From the NCBI GenBank assembly GCA_000828075.3, contig JXCB02000001.1:1277627-1341626 (forward strand): 64,000 bases of DNA, read 5' to 3'. Numbering within the stretch: position 1 is the first letter of the stretch; each line of letters opens with the position of its first letter. Of this stretch, positions 35,968 through 44,908 are shown in pieces. Both the position numbers and the translations under genes were made by a program. The notes beneath the pieces were generated by a model, which saw only the letters and a list, made by a program, of their open reading frames with translations, had not been told where the DNA came from and ran no database searches. The stretch is from Tolypothrix campylonemoides VB511288. Lineage in GTDB: Bacteria > Cyanobacteriota > Cyanobacteriia > Cyanobacteriales > Nostocaceae.

Positions 35968-36675
35968 ATGTCTTTCGCTCCAGACATAAGAAATTCGGAA
36001 AACACTATGGAAGATGTTATCTTTCCTCCTAGTGACTTATATAGTGACGAACCGCCATTGGAAACGGATCTACATCGGTTGCAAATGACGCTGCTCATTC
36101 AATGTTTGGAATGGGTGTGGCGTAATCGCAATAACTTCTACGCTTCTGGGAACCTGACGATTTACTACAGTCCTCGTCAGCGCAAATCTGAACAATTCAG
36201 AGGTCCCGACTTTTTTGTTGTCCTGGATACGGAACGTAAACCGCGTAAAAGCTGGGTCGTTTGGGAAGAGGATGGCAAATATCCTAACGTGATTGTGGAA
36301 ATTCTCTCTTCCACAACAGCCGACACTGACCGAGGTTTAAAAAAGCAAATCTACCAGGATATCTGGCGTACGCCAAATTACTTCTGGTTTGACCCCGACT
36401 CATTGGAGTTCAAAGGGTTCGAGCTGGTAGGTGGTCGTTACCAAGAACTTCAGCCTAACGAAGCTGGCTGGTTATGGAGTCCGCAGTTAGAGCTCTATTT
36501 GGGAGTTCATAATTCTAAGCTGCGTTTCTTTACTCCCCAAGGAGAACTCATACCCACACCAGAAGAAGTAGCACAGCAAGAACGGCTACAGCGCGAACAA
36601 GCCCAACAGCAAGTTGCAGAAATGGAAGCGTTACTAGCTCGCTATCGCGAACAGTTTGGTGAGTTACCAGAGTAA
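35968..36675 (+). CDS. Uma2-family PD-(D/E)xK nuclease-like protein
   Basis: The 235-residue protein has the Uma2 (DUF820) core: RGPDFFVV supplies the PD aspartate, and NVIVEILSST the E. A C-terminal tail (about 200-235) is a glutamine-rich coiled coil (QQERLQREQAQQQVAEMEALL) ending EQFGELPE. The family is greatly expanded in cyanobacteria and its role is unsettled. The start may be ATG 36007 (MEDVIFPPSDLY), which has GGAAA upstream, rather than 35968. Confidence 0.85.
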   Translation: MSFAPDIRNSENTMEDVIFPPSDLYSDEPPLETDLHRLQMTLLIQCLEWVWRNRNNFYASGNLTIYYSPRQRKSEQFRGPDFFVVLDTERKPRKSWVVWEEDGKYPNVIVEILSSTTADTDRGLKKQIYQDIWRTPNYFWFDPDSLEFKGFELVGGRYQELQPNEAGWLWSPQLELYLGVHNSKLRFFTPQGELIPTPEEVAQQERLQREQAQQQVAEMEALLARYREQFGELPE

Positions 36676-36737
36676 TCACTAGGAAACACTGTTAAAGTAC
36701 CTGTGTGGTTAACAAACCTGAAAGGGGCGAGACAATC

Positions 36738-37376
36738 ATGGCAATCTATCTAGACTCAGCAATTGTATCTGAAGCTGAAATTGCTAGTAAAATGGGCTGG
36801 GTAAAGGGCATCACGACCAATCCTACGCTTTTAGCAAAAAGCGATGAGTCACCGGAAACCACGCTAAAAAAATTGGCACAGTTGACTTCAGGACCACTAT
36901 TCTACCAGCTCGTGTCGTCTGATTTTGAGGGGATGCTGGCGGAAGGGAGGAAAGCTTTTGAGATTATTGGTAAGCAAACGGTGTTGAAAATTCCAGCAAC
37001 ACAAGTCGGGTTTGCAGTGGTGGCGAGTCTGTCGCCAGAGATAACTTGTTCGGTGACGGCGATTTACAGTGCAGCACAGGCAGCAGTGGCACGGGAGGCG
37101 GGTGCTAAAATGGCGATCGCTTATGTCAATCGTGCAACCCGGTTGTTAGGCGACGGAATTGCCTTGGTACGCGATATGGCTAGCGTAGTTGCGCTCAGTA
37201 ATACTGAAATTCTAGCAGCTAGTATCAAATCCCCAGAAGAAGCCGCAGCATCGCTACAAGCTGGAGCGCATCATCTCACTTTACCTTTGCCAATGTTACA
37301 AGCCATGACTACCCATGAATTCTCCGACAAAACCGTAGAAGAATTTGCCAAAAACGGCATTGGTTTAAAAATTTAA
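36738..37376 (+). CDS. small transaldolase / fructose-6-phosphate aldolase-type enzyme
   Basis: I choose ATG 36738, with AAGGGG about 9 bases upstream, over the GTG at 36705. The 212-residue protein is of the short transaldolase class (TalC/FSA-like). It begins MAIYLDSAIVSEAEIASKMGWVKGITTNPTL. The Schiff-base lysine is in VLKIPATQVG, then CSVTAIYSAAQA and IAYVNRATRLLGDG follow. It would move three-carbon ketol units between sugar phosphates or cleave fructose 6-phosphate; the sequence alone does not settle which. It lies 62 bases after the Uma2 gene on the same strand. Confidence 0.88.
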   Translation: MAIYLDSAIVSEAEIASKMGWVKGITTNPTLLAKSDESPETTLKKLAQLTSGPLFYQLVSSDFEGMLAEGRKAFEIIGKQTVLKIPATQVGFAVVASLSPEITCSVTAIYSAAQAAVAREAGAKMAIAYVNRATRLLGDGIALVRDMASVVALSNTEILAASIKSPEEAAASLQAGAHHLTLPLPMLQAMTTHEFSDKTVEEFAKNGIGLKI

Positions 37377-37453
37377 CAGTTATCAAGTATCCGCACGCTT
37401 CAGTTAGCAGTTATTAGTTCGGCTGGTACTGTTTTAATGCTTTATACACGATG

Positions 37454-37487
37454 AAAAAAAGCCTGGTTGCATGATAGCTACCAGGCT
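37454..37487 (-). terminator. Rho-independent terminator of the Hsp20 gene
   Basis: Perfect 8-base arms (AGCCTGGT / ACCAGGCT) read on the minus strand into seven T. The hairpin lies 77 bases past the Hsp20 stop. On the plus strand no T-run follows, so it serves the minus-strand gene. Confidence 0.85.
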
Positions 37488-37563
37488 AATATTTAAGTTA
37501 CAGAGTAATGAGGAAGAAATCTATACTGCACTGTTGAAAATTACAACAAAAATTTACAACAAT

Positions 37564-38007
37564 TTATTGAGCAGCTTGTTCGAGATTAACTTTGACGACT
37601 GTGTTTTTCGCTTCTTCCTTCTTAGGCAATGTCAGATTCAAAATACCATCTTTGTATTCTGCGGTGACTTTGGTGTTTTGAATGTGAGTAGGTAAAGGAA
37701 TGACGCGTTGAAATTTCCCATATTGAAATTCACTGCGGGTATAGCCTTTCTCTTCAGTTTTGGTTTCAGACTTACGTTCACCACTGATAGAAACGGCATT
37801 TTCTGTCACTTGAATATCTATATCTTTAGCTTCCAAGCCTGGAACTTCTAACTTCAGATGGATGGCATCATTTGCTTCAGTGAGTTCAGCCGCAGGAAAT
37901 CTTGTGAAGCCTTCCCAAGTTTTTGTTGGCGCTATTTCATCAAATAGGCGGTTAAGTTGATTGCTTAAAGCATTAAATTCTTGCCTCGGGTTCCAACGAC
38001 TTAACAT
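37564..38007 (-). CDS. hspA: Hsp20/alpha-crystallin small heat-shock protein
   Basis: The 147-residue protein has a short N-terminal arm (MLSRWNPRQEFNALSNQLNRLFDE). An alpha-crystallin domain follows (about 42-140, ELTEANDAIHLKLEVPGLEAKDIDIQV ... AEYKDGILNLTLPKKEEAK). A C-terminal tail contains VVKVNL, a VxV variant of the I-x-I anchoring motif. These ATP-independent chaperones hold unfolding proteins and stabilise thylakoid membranes in cyanobacteria. GGGAGAAG lies before the ATG and a strong terminator follows, so it is a single-gene unit. I saw no CIRCE element upstream. Confidence 0.93.
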   Translation of the reverse strand: MLSRWNPRQEFNALSNQLNRLFDEIAPTKTWEGFTRFPAAELTEANDAIHLKLEVPGLEAKDIDIQVTENAVSISGERKSETKTEEKGYTRSEFQYGKFQRVIPLPTHIQNTKVTAEYKDGILNLTLPKKEEAKNTVVKVNLEQAAQ

Positions 38008-38235
38008 ATATACTTCTCCCTCTTATCTAAAAAGTTGTTGTTTGAATCAAGTCAGGAATCAATTCCTTCCTTTAATTCTCATATTATTGCAAGATAAAAA
38101 TACTGTTGGTTCGGTTCTTCTCACCCAAGAAATCTTAATAACCGACCATAATTTTAGACATAATAAATATTAGACATAATATAAGCTCAACACAGGGTAT
38201 TGCCCACTTTCCTGCCACAAGGTAAACTAAATTCT

Positions 38236-39120
38236 ATGTTTCCAAGTTTCTTACCAATTACAGTTGGGGATCTCACAGAATCCACCTCGATCGCTCTTGC
38301 TCAGAGTATTGAACAAATAGCGCTAGCCACTCCCTTGAGTACACAACCAATCACCACCACCTATGTGCGTCAAGGAAGCGGCGGTACACCTTTGCTGTTG
38401 ATTCACGGCTTTGACGGTTCTGTGTTGGAATTTCGCCGCCTTGTCCCCTTACTTGCGGTACAAAATGAGACATGGGCAGTGGACTTGTTGGGTTTTGGGT
38501 TCACAGACAGACCAGCGGGTATAAACTTTAGCCCCAGTGCAATTAAAACCCATCTCTATTATTTCTGGAAAACCCTAATTAACAAACCTGTCATTTTAGT
38601 GGGCGCTTCAATGGGAGGTGCAGCGGCGATTGATTTCACCCTCACTTACCCAGAAGTTGTACAAAAGCTGGTGTTAATTGATAGTGCTGGTTTAGCGAGT
38701 GGTTCGCCGTTAGGCAAATTCATGTTTCCACCGCTAGATTATTGGGCAACTCAGTTTTTGCGTAATCCCAAGGTTCGCGCAAGTATTTCCCGCACTGCTT
38801 ACAAAAACAGGGAGTTAGCATCACTTGATGCTCAATTGTGTGCAGCATTGCACCTAGAATGTTCCGACTGGCATAAAGCTTTGATTGCTTTTACCAAAAG
38901 TGGTGGTTACAGTGCTTTTAGATTTAAGAAACTAGCAGAAATTGTGCAACCAACGCTTATTTTGTGGGGTGATTCTGACAGGATTTTAGGTATCACGGAT
39001 GCTAACAGGTTCAAGCTGGCGATTCCAAATAGTAAACTTATCTGGATTAAAGATTGCGGTCATGTTCCTCATTTAGAACAGCCACAAATCACTGCACAGC
39101 GTATTTTAGAATTTGGATAA
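38236..39120 (+). CDS. alpha/beta hydrolase
   Basis: I choose ATG 38236 (MFPSFLPITVGDLT) over an upstream TTG at 38200. The 294-residue protein has the alpha/beta hydrolase landmarks: oxyanion region LLLIHGFDGS, nucleophile elbow GASMGGAAA (Ser), acid Asp in LWGDSDRILG, and His in DCGHVPHLEQP. The catalytic triad looks complete. Substrate is unknown; close cyanobacterial relatives are annotated only as hydrolases. It stands alone, transcribed away from the Hsp20 gene. Confidence 0.9.
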   Translation: MFPSFLPITVGDLTESTSIALAQSIEQIALATPLSTQPITTTYVRQGSGGTPLLLIHGFDGSVLEFRRLVPLLAVQNETWAVDLLGFGFTDRPAGINFSPSAIKTHLYYFWKTLINKPVILVGASMGGAAAIDFTLTYPEVVQKLVLIDSAGLASGSPLGKFMFPPLDYWATQFLRNPKVRASISRTAYKNRELASLDAQLCAALHLECSDWHKALIAFTKSGGYSAFRFKKLAEIVQPTLILWGDSDRILGITDANRFKLAIPNSKLIWIKDCGHVPHLEQPQITAQRILEFG

Positions 39121-39160
39121 GACAAAAGCTGCACATCACCTGAATGTCTTCATACTATAA

Positions 39161-40207
39161 CTATGCGCCTAGAAATTCTAGACAGGTTTTGACAAAAATA
39201 GACATAAAGTTTTGGTTCCAATGGGCAAGACTTTCAGCCTTTTGCAAGGCATTCTCCGTAAGTGCATAAGCCTCAGCTTGTGCGATTAGCAAACCTTCCC
39301 ATGTTGCTGTGGTGCTCGTCTTTGCCACTCCTAACCCAGAGAGTGTCATCGCATTGAGTTGATGTTCTAGGTGTTTGGGAAAGACTAACTGAGGAATGCC
39401 TGCAAGCAGACAAGTAATAGCCGTCGTTGAGCTTCCGTGGTGGATTGCCAGGGACTTTCCAGCAAGAACCTCGGTTAAAGGTTTGAAGTCACATTGAGGT
39501 CTAAGGGTTTGCAGCACCAGGTCACGATACGGATAGTCATCATATAAATAAGCCCAAGAGGGACCATCGCTGGAGTGCAGATTTCTTGGGATAGGTGTAA
39601 TGTGTACGCTCAGATACTGGTTACAGTTAGTCCGCAGATGCCGATAAGGGTCTAATTCAGGAATACCAAAGATAAAACTGGCATCACCACAAAAGACCTC
39701 CCCTAGGAGTGCATCCGACTTAACAACTTCACGAACCGTGTTGCTGACCTGCTCTTGGCGCTTTTCAGATTCAGGCGGGGTGGGTAATCTTAAGGACGGA
39801 AATACTTCGACGGGTGGTGGTACTGCAAAGCTGTCTCCCGTGACAATTGTGGGTATAATGTTGCGAGCTGCCAACACTAAACCAGGCGCAAAATCAGTAA
39901 TAACTAAGCTTGGTTTAACCTCTAAAAGAACAGATTGCCATGCCTGTAGGTGCGATCGCAGTAGATTCGCATTACCAAAACCAAACGTTTCCAGGATATC
40001 TACGAATGTATAGGATTCCGACCTTCCAGAAAATGGCAGGAGCGGGGCACACACAATCTGCCACGGAAAACTCATGCCTTTGATGTTGTAAGATTTTAAA
40101 GCAAACACTGGTTCAACTCCGTGGGACTCCAATGTCCGAGCCAGTGCTGCCAAACGTTGAATGTGTCCCTGTCCTCCTCCCAGTTCCCATCCAAATAGGA
40201 CTTTCAT
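39161..40207 (-). CDS. GT1/MurG-like glycosyltransferase
   Basis: The 348-residue protein (ATG 40207; a TTG just before is less likely) begins KVLFGWELGGGQGHIQRL, the glycine-rich N-terminal motif of UDP-sugar-dependent GT-B enzymes. The C-terminal half has AIHHGSSTTAITCLLAGIPQLVFPKHLEHQLNA, which matches the donor-binding H-G-G-T-x4-L-x-G-x-P-x4-P pattern of GT1 family enzymes. Its start lies only 6 bases after the stop of the PEP-CTERM gene, so the two are probably translated from one message. Glycosylation of the exported PEP-CTERM protein or of an envelope polymer is a fair inference. Confidence 0.8.
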   Translation of the reverse strand: MKVLFGWELGGGQGHIQRLAALARTLESHGVEPVFALKSYNIKGMSFPWQIVCAPLLPFSGRSESYTFVDILETFGFGNANLLRSHLQAWQSVLLEVKPSLVITDFAPGLVLAARNIIPTIVTGDSFAVPPPVEVFPSLRLPTPPESEKRQEQVSNTVREVVKSDALLGEVFCGDASFIFGIPELDPYRHLRTNCNQYLSVHITPIPRNLHSSDGPSWAYLYDDYPYRDLVLQTLRPQCDFKPLTEVLAGKSLAIHHGSSTTAITCLLAGIPQLVFPKHLEHQLNAMTLSGLGVAKTSTTATWEGLLIAQAEAYALTENALQKAESLAHWNQNFMSIFVKTCLEFLGA

Positions 40208-40213
40208 CAATTT

Positions 40214-40762
40214 TTACTGTTTTTTGGATGCTGCCTTTTTCTTAAGGGCTATGGAAAACAGACCCGCCAACAACCAACCACCTATGGTTGCTGGTTCCGG
40301 AACTGGGGTGGTAGTGCGTTGTGAGTACTCTACAGTTCCTGCTATGTTTGGACTCCGGTTCGCACTACCGCCGAAATTTTGGTTAGCAATTACAAACTGT
40401 GACCTGACAACATTATTCTCGATTTTAAACCCAACTTCCACTAACCCTGTTGCCGAGCCGCCATAACCAGCTCCTTGAACCAAATCTGAAACAGTAAATT
40501 GTTCTCCTAAAAAATTAAAGCTAAAATCTGTCAAAGGATACTTAGGCTCTGATGTTGCCCCTGAGAGGGGTGTTGTTGAATCATCAAAGCTGTAAAAACC
40601 CGAAAGCGGTTGATTTAAAATCGGTGGTCCGCCATATGCAGGTGTTTCAGTCACTTGAAAATCAACGGTGATGACTGCAGCACGTGCTGGGTTAGCTTCC
40701 ATTGCAGTGAGACCCAAAGCAAGCCCAGCGGTGGTAACTGCTAGTTTTTGGTTTAGCTTCAT
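40214..40762 (-). CDS. PEP-CTERM sorting-domain protein
   Basis: The 182-residue protein has an N-terminal signal peptide (KLNQKLAVTTAGLALGLTAM, cleavage likely after NPARA), a beta-rich middle, and a C-terminal PEP-CTERM signal. That signal is VPEPATIGG, a hydrophobic helix (WLLAGLFSIAL) and a basic tail (KKKAASKKQ). Such proteins are processed by an exosortase and delivered to the cell surface, often with exopolysaccharide. The mature domain (about 150 residues) is of the kind that lacks a known activity. It is the first gene of a tight pair with the glycosyltransferase. Confidence 0.92.
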   Translation of the reverse strand: MKLNQKLAVTTAGLALGLTAMEANPARAAVITVDFQVTETPAYGGPPILNQPLSGFYSFDDSTTPLSGATSEPKYPLTDFSFNFLGEQFTVSDLVQGAGYGGSATGLVEVGFKIENNVVRSQFVIANQNFGGSANRSPNIAGTVEYSQRTTTPVPEPATIGGWLLAGLFSIALKKKAASKKQ

Positions 40763-41076
40763 TTTTTTCTTCAGTATGGGTTACATATGTCACAACTTCA
40801 GATTGTATAGATGTACCCCTTACCTTTCTTACTTTTACCAAGTACTGGTAGAAAATTTACGTTGATTTATAGAATATTTTCGCAAGCTTCATTGGAACTT
40901 TATATAGTGGTTTTCATTTGGAAAGCTGTCTTAGCAAACTTTCCGGAAAACCTCTGTTATATTATGTTTTGAACTTTGGACAAATAAAAATGGTTCGCGT
41001 AGAGGGGGCATGACGAAATACGTGCAAATAGGCAACTTAATCAAAGCGTCACCCAAAAGCCAATAATTGCTCGGAT
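40763..41076. other. divergent promoter gap, nothing else seen
   Basis: This AT-rich region separates the minus-strand PEP-CTERM gene from the plus-strand GNAT gene. No repeat, RNA or terminator was recognised. Confidence 0.45.
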
Positions 41077-41562
41077 ATGCAGTTTCAATTCCACCCATTG
41101 ACGCGAAAAGAAGCCACCGAACTTATCTCATGGCGATATGATAAACCATTCGACATTTACAACATTGAGGTTGATACTGATAGTCTCCAAAACACGGTTG
41201 ATTTTTTCGTAGATCCAAAAAATTCCTACTTCGCGATTTCCTCTGATTTGCATGAATTCACGGCATTCTGCTGTTTTGGGGCTGATGGTCAGGTTCCGGG
41301 TGGTGACTATTCGCTCGATGCTCTTGATATCGGACTTGGAATTCGTCCAGAACTGACTGGTCAGGGTCTTGGATCTTCCATGGCGATCGCTACAATCGAT
41401 TATGCCAAACAGTCGTTTTCTCCTCAACGCCTTCGCGTCACAATTGCAACGTTCAACTTTAGAGCCTTGAAAGTCTGGCAAAATCTGGCATTTGTGCCTG
41501 TTCAGAGGTTTCGCAACCAAAACGGGGGCAATGAGTACCTTGTTTTTATACGTAATACCTAA
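41077..41562 (+). CDS. GNAT-family N-acetyltransferase
   Basis: The 161-residue protein has the GNAT fold order. Strands at the N-terminus (FQFHPLTRKEATELISWRYDKPFDIYN) lead to the acetyl-CoA binding segment DIGLGIRPELTGQGLGSSMAIATIDYA (a Q-x-x-G-x-G/A version: TGQGLGSS). The C-terminal LRVTIATFNFRALKVWQNLAFVPVQRF completes the fold. It resembles RimJ/RimL-like members. The acceptor amine is unknown. It is monocistronic and ends before a palindromic terminator-like hairpin. Confidence 0.88.
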   Translation: MQFQFHPLTRKEATELISWRYDKPFDIYNIEVDTDSLQNTVDFFVDPKNSYFAISSDLHEFTAFCCFGADGQVPGGDYSLDALDIGLGIRPELTGQGLGSSMAIATIDYAKQSFSPQRLRVTIATFNFRALKVWQNLAFVPVQRFRNQNGGNEYLVFIRNT

Positions 41563-41591
41563 GTTCAGACATGAAAATTGGCTACCCTTTA

Positions 41592-41622
41592 GATCCCCGA
41601 CTTCTTAAAGAAGTCGGGGATC
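41592..41622. terminator. perfect 31-nt palindrome, second copy
   Basis: This is the exact reverse complement of the hairpin at 34920-34950. On the plus strand it is followed by TTGTTTTTC. It lies between convergent genes (GNAT and the ParA-partner gene) and probably ends both transcripts. Confidence 0.75.
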
Positions 41623-41702
41623 TTGTTTTTCACAAATCATTTAGGATTGCTATAGTGCGTTAACGCATATAACGCACCAAAAAGATTGTGATTTTTAATT
41701 CC

Positions 41703-42497
41703 TTAATCAAGCAACCACATTGGTGAAGAATTATCAACAGGCTCTTCAGGCTTCTTGATAGGCTGTCTTTCTGGTAGGTGGTATGATTTTCTATAGCTTA
41801 TTGATTTTGATGATTGAGTGTTTTCTTTTCTCGGTTGTAATGATTGAGTGTTTTCTTTTCTCGGTTGTAATGATTGAGTGTTTTCTTTTCTTGGTTGTAA
41901 TGATTGAGTGTTTTCTTTTCTTGGTTGTAATGATTGAGTGTTTTCTTTTTTCGATTGTAATGTATTGATTGTTTCTGTCAGCTTGGAATTAGCGTCTGCT
42001 AGGTGGACTGCTGCCTGTTTTGCATCTTTAAGCTCTGTTTTCAGCTTTGCTGCTAATTCTTTTTGTTCAGATAATGCTGATTGCAAATCAATAATTTGCT
42101 GCTGAAAAGAAATTTCTTTTTCCTGTGCTTTGTCCAAAGCTTCTTTCAACTCTTTAGCAAGAGAAGCTTCTTTTTGGTGTGTTTTTTCAAAAGTTTCTTT
42201 CCACTCTTTGACAAGAGAGGTTTCTTTTTGCTGTGCTTTTTCTAAAGCTTCTTTCAACTCTTTGACAGTTGCTTCTAAGTCGGCTTTTGTTGGGCTTGTA
42301 CGCCGAGACGTTGTCTCAGCAGCTTGTTGTGGTTCCTCTAATTGAGCAGAATCCTCTTCTTCTTCCGTATCATCACCGGAGGAATTGGAGTGATTATCAT
42401 CAGAGATAGCAACAACATCGATAGTAGGTTCACCTTCTGGTGGTGAAAATTTTTGTGCTTCTTCTTGTAATAAGTCAGAAAGACGTTTCTTAGCCAT
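41703..42497 (-). CDS. coiled-coil partner protein of ParA, with decapeptide repeats
   Basis: ATG 42497 overlaps the ParA stop codon as TAATG and is preceded by GGAGGG, which fixes the start ([17 protein letters not shown]) and implies translational coupling. The 264 residues comprise a short conserved N-terminus, an acidic disordered stretch (about 30-65), and a long coiled coil (about 75-185) with internal repeats of an ELKEALEKAQQKE type. Five decapeptides (KENTQSLQPR) encoded by a 30-bp minisatellite follow, then a basic tail ending PMWLLD. ParA partners usually load the cargo and stimulate the ATPase. A conserved C-terminal Trp and coiled core also occur in McdB carboxysome-positioning proteins, so that role is possible. 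Confidence 0.8.
   Translation of the reverse strand: MAKKRLSDLLQEEAQKFSPPEGEPTIDVVAISDDNHSNSSGDDTEEEEDSAQLEEPQQAAETTSRRTSPTKADLEATVKELKEALEKAQQKETSLVKEWKETFEKTHQKEASLAKELKEALDKAQEKEISFQQQIIDLQSALSEQKELAAKLKTELKDAKQAAVHLADANSKLTETINTLQSKKENTQSLQPRKENTQSLQPRKENTQSLQPRKENTQSLQPRKENTQSSKSISYRKSYHLPERQPIKKPEEPVDNSSPMWLLD
41811..41960. repeat. 30-bp minisatellite, five units
   Basis: Units start at 41811, 41841, 41871, 41901 and 41931, each beginning TGATTGAGTGTTTTCTTTTC, with only a few substitutions. The reading frame is preserved, giving decapeptide repeats in the ParA-partner protein. Confidence 0.95.
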
Positions 42498-43129
42498 TAT
42501 TCCCTCCAATCACGCTTTAGTTCTTCAGCTACGCGGCGGTAGTCTGACTCCGCCTCCCGTGCGTTTTTTCCTCGCCCTTGGGTAATTGGAACACCCTCAA
42601 GTGCTGCTCGTTCATGCGCTTTGTAGGCGCGGATGAAGGCTTTACAAGCAGGAATTCCCATTTCCATAAGAGTGTTTTGAGCTTCCAGTACTTCCCCCAA
42701 ACTCCGCGTATCCACTTTAGTAAGCAGAACCCGATGAGGTTTCCCCATAGGAATGACTGCTTGCTGGACTGTCTCGATCAGGATAGCCAAATCCATTGGT
42801 GCACATGGCGTGGGCAAAACCAGATAATCTGCTCCAGCAACTACCGCCGCTAATGCTTCAGAGCGCAGCGCCGGAGGCGTATCTACTACTACTAAATCGT
42901 AACCTGTTATTCTTCGTAAATGAGTTAAAAGTTTGGGGTCAGTTGATTGTGATAAATCAAATTTCATAGTGTTCTGACTGCGACCAAACCACCAACTGGC
43001 AGAACCCTGAATATCTGCGTCGATTAAAAGAACCTTTTTTTGCTCTGCAAAAGTTGCAGCCAGATTGACTGCGGTCGTTGTTTTACCGACGCCTCCCTTA
43101 CCGTTGAGGATAGCGATGATTTTTGGCAC
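42497..43129 (-). CDS. ParA-family partition ATPase
   Basis: The 210-residue protein has the deviant Walker A motif with its signature lysine ([15 protein letters not shown]), Walker A' ([14 protein letters not shown]) and Walker B ([12 protein letters not shown]). It is a small ParA without a DNA-binding N-terminal extension, like the orphan ParA/McdA group rather than the P1 plasmid type. Such ATPases form gradients on the nucleoid and position a cargo chosen by the partner protein. The partner gene overlaps by one base. No parS-like inverted repeats were evident nearby and no ParB is present, so cargo positioning rather than chromosome segregation is likely (inference). Confidence 0.9.
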   Translation of the reverse strand: MPKIIAILNGKGGVGKTTTAVNLAATFAEQKKVLLIDADIQGSASWWFGRSQNTMKFDLSQSTDPKLLTHLRRITGYDLVVVDTPPALRSEALAAVVAGADYLVLPTPCAPMDLAILIETVQQAVIPMGKPHRVLLTKVDTRSLGEVLEAQNTLMEMGIPACKAFIRAYKAHERAALEGVPITQGRGKNAREAESDYRRVAEELKRDWRE

Positions 43130-43449
43130 TGTTTGCTTCCGACGCTGCTTTCACAGAATATACCTCTTTATTTGCCTTTATTTGCCATTCCCTAGATAGG
43201 AATGGATTATGGGGTATGCACCAATAGGGGAATACTTTTAAGCTAATACACATTTAACTTGTATATTGTTGATTTTGGAGAAAAACCGTCAATCCTTCTC
43301 CCCTGCTCCTCTGCGCCCCTGCTCAAGGGCTGCCTAAATGTGCAAACTGGTGTGTAACAGCTTACCACCCTGACACCCCCACACCCTTTCCCCGAAAAGG
43401 TCACGATAGAATTGATAAGTGCTCAACGCTACAAGTATCGTAAATATTT
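43130..43449. other. divergent promoter gap
   Basis: This region separates the minus-strand parA from the plus-strand P450 gene. It contains a C-rich stretch (43300-43390) of dispersed-repeat type and no recognised gene. Confidence 0.45.
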
Positions 43450-44829
43450 ATGAAACCAACTCACAATCTGCCTGATGGGCCTAAAATGCCAGTCTTGCTA
43501 AGACGGATGAAATTTGTTTTTCAGCCGTTGGAATATGTGGAAGATTTTGCTAAAGCTTATGGTGATCATTTTACCTTATGGGGTCGTAATGATTCGCATA
43601 TGGTGTACTTTAGCCACCCGCAAGCACTGCAACAAATATTTACTGCTGATTCTCACCAGTTAGAAGTTGGCAGGGGAAACACTATTTTAAAATTTATGTT
43701 GGGGAGCAATTCTCTGCTTTTACTCGATGGCGATTCCCACCAGCGCCAACGTCAACTATTAACTCCTCCGTTTCATGGCGATCGCATGCGGGCTTACGGT
43801 GAGACTATAGGCGAAATCACACAGCAAGTCACCGACGAGTGGAAGATTGGCAAGCCGTTTCATATGCGTATGCCAATGCAAGAAATCACCTTGCGCGTCA
43901 TCTTACGGGTGGTATTTGGCTTAGATGAAGGACCTCGTTTGGAAAAAATTCAACAACTGTTGAGTTCAGTGCTGGACTCTATGGGTTCCCCTCTCACTTC
44001 CGTAGGCATATTTTTTCGATTTATGCAAAAAGATTTGGGCGCATGGAGTCCGTGGGGTCGAATGCTACGCCTGCTGCAACAAATTGATGAAATGATTTAT
44101 GCGCTTATTCGGGAACGTCGCGCCCAATCTCATGAAAATCGGCAAGATATCCTCAGTTTGATGATGTCTGCTCGTTATGACGATGGTCAAGCGATGACTG
44201 ATGAAGAGTTACGCGATGAGTTGATGACGCTGCTGACAGCGGGACATGAAACTACGGCTTCAGCATTGACATGGGCGTTTTACTGGGTTGACCATTTCCC
44301 ATCCGTGCGCGACAAGTTGCTGAGGGAACTAAACACCCTAGGCGACAACCCAGACCCGAGTACTGTTGCTAGATTACCTTACCTAACAGCTGTCTGCCAA
44401 GAAACCCTGCGAATATACCCGATTGCGATGAATGCTTTCCCTCGGATTGTGCGATCGCCTATTGAAATTCAAGGCTACACACTCCCAGTGGGAACAACCA
44501 TCATCCCCAGTATCTACTTGGCGCACCACAGGGAAGAAACTTACCCACAACCAAAGCAGTTTAAACCAGAACGCTTTTTGGAAAGGCAATTTTCCCAATA
44601 TGAGTATTTGCCCTTTGGTGGCGGAAATCGTCGCTGTATTGGGCTTGCCTTTGCCCAGTATGAAATGAAACTCGTTTTGGCGACCATTCTATCGCGCTTT
44701 CAAGTCTCCCTGGTCAATAAGCGTCCCCTGCGTCCTGTGCGCCGTGGTATTACCTTGGCATTACCAGCAGGAATGCAGACGGTGGCGACGCCTGTACAGA
44801 AGCGTGCAAATACTCCTGTGTTTGTTTAG
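43450..44829 (+). CDS. cytochrome P450, CYP110-like
   Basis: The 459-residue soluble P450 has all key motifs: the I-helix AGHETTAS oxygen-activating segment, K-helix ETLRIYP (ExxR), a PERF motif (KPERFLERQF), and the heme loop FGGGNRRCIGLAFAQ with Cys396 as the thiolate ligand. The N-terminus (NLPDGPKMPVLLRRMKFVFQPLEYVEDFAKAYGDHF) matches the CYP110 type found in heterocystous cyanobacteria, which is thought to act on fatty acids or other lipids. No ferredoxin or reductase gene is adjacent. It stands alone. Confidence 0.92.
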   Translation: MKPTHNLPDGPKMPVLLRRMKFVFQPLEYVEDFAKAYGDHFTLWGRNDSHMVYFSHPQALQQIFTADSHQLEVGRGNTILKFMLGSNSLLLLDGDSHQRQRQLLTPPFHGDRMRAYGETIGEITQQVTDEWKIGKPFHMRMPMQEITLRVILRVVFGLDEGPRLEKIQQLLSSVLDSMGSPLTSVGIFFRFMQKDLGAWSPWGRMLRLLQQIDEMIYALIRERRAQSHENRQDILSLMMSARYDDGQAMTDEELRDELMTLLTAGHETTASALTWAFYWVDHFPSVRDKLLRELNTLGDNPDPSTVARLPYLTAVCQETLRIYPIAMNAFPRIVRSPIEIQGYTLPVGTTIIPSIYLAHHREETYPQPKQFKPERFLERQFSQYEYLPFGGGNRRCIGLAFAQYEMKLVLATILSRFQVSLVNKRPLRPVRRGITLALPAGMQTVATPVQKRANTPVFV

Positions 44830-44908
44830 GCGATTAGGGTGGGCGATGCCCACTCTAATCTTCGCAATTTGCTAAGATTATATTTACAAACGTTTTGAGG
44901 TGATATTT

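Noticed and set aside
41811..41960. Regular 30-bp repeats as a possible CRISPR array
   Set aside because: The units are directly adjacent without spacers, and they are translated in frame within the ParA-partner gene.
42497..43129. ParA as evidence for a plasmid
   Set aside because: There is no ParB, replication gene or parS cluster, and the surrounding genes (aspS, purT, htpX) are chromosomal.
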